Below, piece after piece: positions 60,233-64,000 of a stretch of 64,000 bases of DNA. The translations under genes were made by a program, and so were the position numbers. Numbering within the stretch: position 1 is the first letter of the stretch; each line of letters begins with the position of its first letter. The notes below the pieces were generated by a model. That model saw only the letters and a list, made by a program, of their open reading frames with translations, did no database searches and was not told where the DNA came from. This stretch comes from Phycisphaeraceae bacterium (GTDB lineage: Bacteria; Planctomycetota; Phycisphaerae; Phycisphaerales; SM1A02), in contig JAHBWZ010000003.1 of NCBI GenBank assembly GCA_019636755.1, positions 62,001-126,000 of the forward strand, written 5' to 3'.

Positions 60233-60703
60233 GGGTGTGTCCCGTCCTGGTCTCCGTCCTGGTCTCGATGGCTTGCCGCGGTCCCGCCGACCCCGGATCG
60301 CCCGCCCACAGATACGCCGTCCCCGGCACGGCCCGGCGCGGATTCGCCGGAGTCCTCGTCGAGTGACCCCGGGGATCGAGAAGTGGCCCGCACCCCGGCC
60401 GCTGCGGCGCCCGAAATCTTCCCCGCCCCGCGCGGGGCGGCGGAGGCGTTGGACGTCGTGCGCTTCCGCTCCCCCTTTCGGAGGAGGATTGTTTCTGTCG
60501 CTCGCTTTCCACGAGTTCCACTGCGCTCCCTTCGACTGCGCTCAGGGCTACCGACCCTGGCTCCTTCGGAGCCGGAGGCGGGCGCATCGCGGCGCAGGCG
60601 CCGGATGCACGCCCATGGTCCCGACGGCGCCACGGTCAGTACCCGCCAGTGGCGGATGTGGGACACGCGCTCGCACACGCAGCCGCGCACCGCCACCCTG
60701 CAC
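60233..60703. other. Gene-free stretch carrying copy 1 of the dispersed repeat
   Basis: About 470 bp between two left-reading secreted-protein genes, with the dispersed element at 60374-60640. Confidence 0.55.
60374..60640 (+). repeat. Dispersed intergenic element, copy 1 (267 bp)
   Basis: Matches 63691-63919 along its length, starting gatcgag and ending ccatggtcccgacggcg...cacggtcagt. It contains an Arg-like GCCCCGCGCGGGGC palindrome, the word CTTCGACTGCGCTCAGG (60530-60546) and a triloop hairpin (60559-60573, GGCTCC-TTC-GGAGCC). It has ~38 more bp than copy 2. Confidence 0.85.
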
Positions 60704-61459
60704 TCACCCTGTCCACGTGTAGATCACCGCCACGATGTCCGCCAGGTCCACCACGCCGTTGCCGTCCAGGTCCGCTGCCGCGCAGCCGGGCAGAAGATCC
60801 TGGCTCGGGCACGGCCCGAACCACGCCAGCACGAGCAGCAGGTCCATGAAGTCCACCACGCCGTCGCCGTTGACATCCGCCGGCACCGGATCGATGACAC
60901 GCTGGAGATGGATGTCGTCGACGCTGATGCCCCAGCCGTCTCGCCGGAGCCGCACACGATTGAACGGAACGTCCGTGATGAAGCCGACGAAGCGCTCGTC
61001 CGGACCTGGCCCGGTCACCTGCGGACTGTGCAGGTACGTCTGGAACAGCAGCCGATTCCCGTCGTAGAACCACGCCTGCATCTCCTGCCTGGTGTGCATC
61101 GCGACGCCATGGACGGATGCGTCGAGTTCCATGATGATCTCCACGTGGCCTGACACGCCCACCGTGTCATTCAGGTAGTTCCCCTGCACAACCACCTGGT
61201 CGTACCCGTCCGTGAACCAGACGCCGATGGCGTTGTAGTGATCACTGAGCCAGGTCCACATCGGCACCTCCGTGAACGTCATCGTGACGATGTCGTTGTC
61301 CATCGCATCGGACCAGGCGGCAAATGCCTTCTGATGGTGACCCCGGAAGACGCAGTATCCGAGGTCGAAACACGTATGCACGACCGCACCGTCACCATGG
61401 GCGCGTGAGGTCGCGAGGACCGCCGTCATGAGCGCGAGCAGTCGGAGGGATGCGTTCAT
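60704..61459 (-). CDS. Secreted protein with dockerin-like C-terminus
   Basis: 251 residues. Signal peptide LLALMTAVLATSRAHG. The domain has VTMTFTEVPMWTWLSDHYNAIGVWFTDG and PFNRVRLRRDGWGISVDDIHL, the same beta-sandwich type as the product of 59540-60232. Dockerin-like repeats at the C-terminus: DVNGDGVVDFMDLLLVLAWF and DLDGNGVVDLADIVAVIYTW. Its ATG overlaps the stop of the HAF-repeat gene as ATGA (61456-61459), and GGAGG lies upstream. Substrate unknown. Confidence 0.8.
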   Translation of the reverse strand: MNASLRLLALMTAVLATSRAHGDGAVVHTCFDLGYCVFRGHHQKAFAAWSDAMDNDIVTMTFTEVPMWTWLSDHYNAIGVWFTDGYDQVVVQGNYLNDTVGVSGHVEIIMELDASVHGVAMHTRQEMQAWFYDGNRLLFQTYLHSPQVTGPGPDERFVGFITDVPFNRVRLRRDGWGISVDDIHLQRVIDPVPADVNGDGVVDFMDLLLVLAWFGPCPSQDLLPGCAAADLDGNGVVDLADIVAVIYTWTG

Positions 61460-63219
61460 TCCACCACCTCCTCCGCCTGTGCCGCGGCAAGTGCCGCATA
61501 GAGGCTGAACACCGCATCCAGGCCTGCGGCATCCGCAAGGCATTCGTCCAGTTCGGCCTCTCCCAGCAGTCCGGACGAGATCGCCGCCGCGCCGCCGGAT
61601 TCCAGCCAGATGTGCAGCAGTTCCATCTCTCCAGGTCCCATCATGAGACCCTGGCTGCAGGTCCCGTAGTTGGCGATGACCAGCGCCAGATCCTCGAAGG
61701 TGACGACGCAGTCGCCGTTGTTGACGTCGAACGCCTCGCGGAGCGCGGACCATCCGCACGCGGAGAGGTCGGCGAACCAGAGCGCCGGGTCGTTGAGGTC
61801 TTCATACGCCCACGGCGCGCCGCCGGTCGAGGACCAGCGCACCGCGGCCTCCATCTCGATGTTCCGCCCGACGATCAGCCGGCCCTCCGGCGACGCGAGG
61901 AAGTCGTTGATGGCGTTCGCGTATCCCTGGTCAGGCAGTCCGAGGGTGAACGGCACCGGCAGGACCTGCGGCGTCGTCTGCACCGGATCGAGCCAGAAGA
62001 CCGGGACTTCACGGCAGGAGTAGTGGGTGAATCCCGGGATCGTCGTCTCCGCCGCGGCGCCCCCGACCGCGTAGGTGTCGGCGCCGGCCATGCCGCGGAT
62101 GAACTGGAGCGTGTCGCGGATGTCCGGCGGGGCGTTGAAGAAGAACGGCAGCTGCGTCATCCATGGCTGCCATCCGCCCTGACCACCAAGCCAGGCGACC
62201 CCGCGACTGCCGGGCAGCGGCTCGGTGTACGGGACACTCATCTGCCCGATGCCGATGGTGCTGGACGGGAAGCGGCGCCACTGACACAGGAGGAAGTTGA
62301 TCTCGCACGCATCCAGCGCCCCGCCGCCGACGCGACCACCGTTGCCGGCCGCGATGTACGGGGCCGGCACAGCCATCGCGATCGTGTCCGGGATCTGCTG
62401 ATGCGGGCTGTCCAGCCGCGTTTCACCGCGGGTGTGGCTCTCCCATACGAACGCCCTGGGCGGGACGTCGATCCCCGACCCGCATCGCGGGTTGGCCAGG
62501 ATGCCCACCACCCGCAGGTCATCGCCCGACGTCTCGCTGATCGCCCATGCATCCGACCATGCTGGTGACCCTCCCTGGAACGAGAGGACCTGCATGCGCT
62601 GGATGGTCCAGGCGGGAGGATCCGGTGAGAAGAGGCCCGCAACCGGTGCCCAGACAAATGCCTCGCCGTAGTGTGGCGTCGACAGTCGATCGTCGGCCGA
62701 GACCGCGCCCGTGATGAACGACTGGTCATTGATGTCCCGCGCCACGCTTGCCCACGGCATCAGCGAACCCTCCTCGCCCTCATGGCGGAGCACATGGAGC
62801 GGCCCGGCGGCGTAGAGCACGCCGGCGAACGTGACATCCCACGGCGTCCAGAAGAACGCCCGCGGAACGGGCACGATGCCTCGCCCCGGGATCTCGAAGT
62901 CCACGTGCACAAATCCCACCACGTGTCCGCTGCCGTTGATGGCCAGTCCTCTGGACTGTGCACCAGGCGCGGTGCTGATCCGCCCCAGATCGATGAGGTG
63001 ATGCGACGGCGGCGGCGTCTGTGAGACGGCGCGCGAGGTGGCAGAGAGACAGGCCGTCATTCCCACGATCGCCGTCAGCGCGCTGAGCGTGCACCGTGAA
63101 GTTCGGCATCGGTAGAATTCAGATCGCGGATCGCGGATCGCGGATCGCGGATCGCGGATCGCGGTGCTGCGCGCCCGTCGGCGCGCCCGGTGGTCAGTCA
63201 GGTCCGTCTGTACTGTCAT
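61456..63219 (-). CDS. Secreted HAF-repeat protein with a single dockerin-like repeat
   Basis: 587 residues from ATG 63219. A signal-like stretch (LTAIVGMTACLSATSRAVSQ) lies ~45 residues in; between it and the ATG is a segment encoded by six 7-bp repeats (IRDPRSA), so the start is not secure. The body has HAF-type repeats (DLGRISTAPGAQSRGLAING, GHVVGFVHVD; later INDQSFITGAVS), which form a beta-propeller-like secreted domain. A late repeat DVNNGDCVVTFEDLALVIANYG is one half of a dockerin unit, and a helical C-terminus follows. Coupled to the next gene through ATGA. Confidence 0.75.
   Translation of the reverse strand: MTVQTDLTDHRARRRARSTAIRDPRSAIRDPRSEFYRCRTSRCTLSALTAIVGMTACLSATSRAVSQTPPPSHHLIDLGRISTAPGAQSRGLAINGSGHVVGFVHVDFEIPGRGIVPVPRAFFWTPWDVTFAGVLYAAGPLHVLRHEGEEGSLMPWASVARDINDQSFITGAVSADDRLSTPHYGEAFVWAPVAGLFSPDPPAWTIQRMQVLSFQGGSPAWSDAWAISETSGDDLRVVGILANPRCGSGIDVPPRAFVWESHTRGETRLDSPHQQIPDTIAMAVPAPYIAAGNGGRVGGGALDACEINFLLCQWRRFPSSTIGIGQMSVPYTEPLPGSRGVAWLGGQGGWQPWMTQLPFFFNAPPDIRDTLQFIRGMAGADTYAVGGAAAETTIPGFTHYSCREVPVFWLDPVQTTPQVLPVPFTLGLPDQGYANAINDFLASPEGRLIVGRNIEMEAAVRWSSTGGAPWAYEDLNDPALWFADLSACGWSALREAFDVNNGDCVVTFEDLALVIANYGTCSQGLMMGPGEMELLHIWLESGGAAAISSGLLGEAELDECLADAAGLDAVFSLYAALAAAQAEEVVE
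63122..63163 (+). repeat. 7-bp tandem repeat, six units
   Basis: Exactly six copies of gatcgcg. Because 7 is not a multiple of 3, each change in copy number shifts the reading frame of the HAF gene's 5' part. Confidence 0.9.
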
Positions 63220-63362
63220 GGATGAAGACTCCGTGAAACGGTGCCTCGCTGTACTTCTGCCCGTTCCCGACCGCCGGGATCGGGCGTTCCGCGCGTCGGC
63301 CCGATGCCGGGCGCGGTCGATGATGCCGCCACCTGCCGTCCCGGGCACGACGGCCATGCCCG

Positions 63363-63419
63363 ACCCCCGGACCCCCGGACCCCCGGACCCCGGGGACCCC
63401 CGGACCCCCGGACCCCGGC
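63363..63419 (+). repeat. 8-bp GC-only minisatellite
   Basis: About seven units of acccccgg with one variant (accccgggg), in the gene-free region upstream of the HAF gene. Confidence 0.85.
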
Positions 63420-63690
63420 CCCCGACCTCCGACCCCGGAACCCTGCATCCGCGATCCGACCGCCGGCGCCGTCGCACGTGACCGACCCGGATCCCGCGGC
63501 CGATGGACCCCGCCAGAGACAGATATGCCCATCCGGCGCCGACTCTGCGCAGAATCTCAGAATTTTTTCCGGGGCCGCCGGGCGCGTCATCGGGCGCCCG
63601 GGATCGGGCGGGCGCTCGGACAGGCACTCGCACGCAGCGGCCGCAGCCTCGAGCAGCGAGCGCGTGTCCGGTACAGGGCGGCGGGGGGGA

Positions 63691-63919
63691 GATCGAGATG
63701 AGGCCCGCACCCCGGCCGCTGCGGCGCCGAAATCTTCCCCGCCCCGCGAGTGGCGGCGGAGGCGTTCGACGTCGTGCGTTTCCGCTCCCCCCTGCGGGCG
63801 AGGATTGTTCCTGTCGCTCGCTGTCCACGAGTTCCGCTGCGCTGCACTCGTGGCTACCGACCGTGGCCCCTTCGGGGCCCAAGGCGCGCGCCCATGGTCC
63901 CGACGGCGCCACGGTCAGT
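63691..63919 (+). repeat. Dispersed intergenic element, copy 2 (229 bp)
   Basis: Copy of 60374-60640. The triloop hairpin is GGCCCC-TTC-GGGGCC (63865-63879). An additional stem CCACGAG...CTCGTGG (63825-63853) with a 15-nt loop is present. It lacks the CTTCGACTGCGCTCAGG word of copy 1. Confidence 0.85.
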
Positions 63920-64000
63920 CGCGCCATTCACTTCGGGGCCTCTCTCCGAACGCAGATGAATTCACCACGAAGTGCACGAAGGACACGAAGGCGTGCATGA

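Larger units (their letters stand above)
63220..64000. other. Repeat-rich gene-free stretch at the end of the window
   Basis: About 780 bp. It has the 8-bp minisatellite, copy 2 of the dispersed element and, at 63964-63990, a short triple (cacgaag/ggacacgaag) near the end. No gene seen; a frame on the minus strand continues from the HAF gene but is made of repeat sequence. Confidence 0.5.

Noticed and set aside
63122-63163. CRISPR-like array
   Set aside because: Units are 7 bp with no spacers; it is a simple tandem repeat.

Overview
The window comes from a GC-rich bacterial chromosome. It most resembles a planctomycete of the Phycisphaerae type. Evidence for this is the set of secreted proteins ending in dockerin-like double repeats with a WGPC signature, a large Ser/Thr kinase with a TPR region next to an ECF sigma factor, a UnbV/ASPIC-VCBS protein, a possible PEP-CTERM protein and a DUF6677-like membrane protein. 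Taxonomy is inferred from these families, not from a marker gene. No rRNA, tRNA, CRISPR array, prophage or transposase was recognised.

Layout. 1-8.6 kb: the 3' part of a VTT-DUF547 fusion, a MerA-like flavoprotein, a MESH1-type HD hydrolase, a lipoprotein, a large secreted TPR metalloprotease and a convergent SDR. 9-14.4 kb: a type IV pilus cluster transcribed leftwards (pilM-pilN-pilO-pilP-like-pilB). 14.6-17.5 kb: futalosine hydrolase, hisS and two small membrane proteins. 17.6-24.9 kb: a small unknown, a 7Fe ferredoxin, a lysine-rich histone-like protein with a strong terminator, dapB, an M16-fold protein without the zinc motif and an ABC-F ATPase. 25-32.6 kb: a sigma/anti-sigma pair, a prepilin-like protein, a sugar-nucleotide epimerase, an EEP-family membrane protein, a CysQ/HAL2-like phosphatase and an S41 peptidase. 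32.6-38.7 kb: a left-reading ATP synthase cluster (atpZ/I-like, membrane protein, atpB, E, F, H, SIMPL protein, atpA) that lacks atpG, D and C. 38.8-43.1 kb: a lone nuoI, a dockerin protein, a frameshifted ankyrin gene and a lipoprotein. 43.1-64 kb: an accessory region rich in secreted proteins (truncated kinase, UnbV/VCBS protein, vanadium haloperoxidase, two related mono-haem proteins facing each other, an ECF sigma/kinase pair, a subtilase, a zincless MutM, and PEP-CTERM, dockerin and HAF-repeat proteins). Long intergenic stretches between them hold hairpins, tandem repeats and a duplicated element of about 250 bp.

How it fits together. The pil genes form a pilus or secretion inner-membrane platform plus its motor. 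The atp genes give F0 and part of F1. The right arm looks like a secretome and signalling region that is being gained and lost: it has a truncated kinase, a frameshifted ankyrin gene and a decayed dockerin gene. Eight genes start 6-8 nt after a clear -10 box with no Shine-Dalgarno, which suggests widespread leaderless transcription. The most distinctive signals are that pattern, the modified atp cluster, the mono-haem paralogue pair beside a secreted haloperoxidase, the zincless MutM and the structured dispersed repeat.
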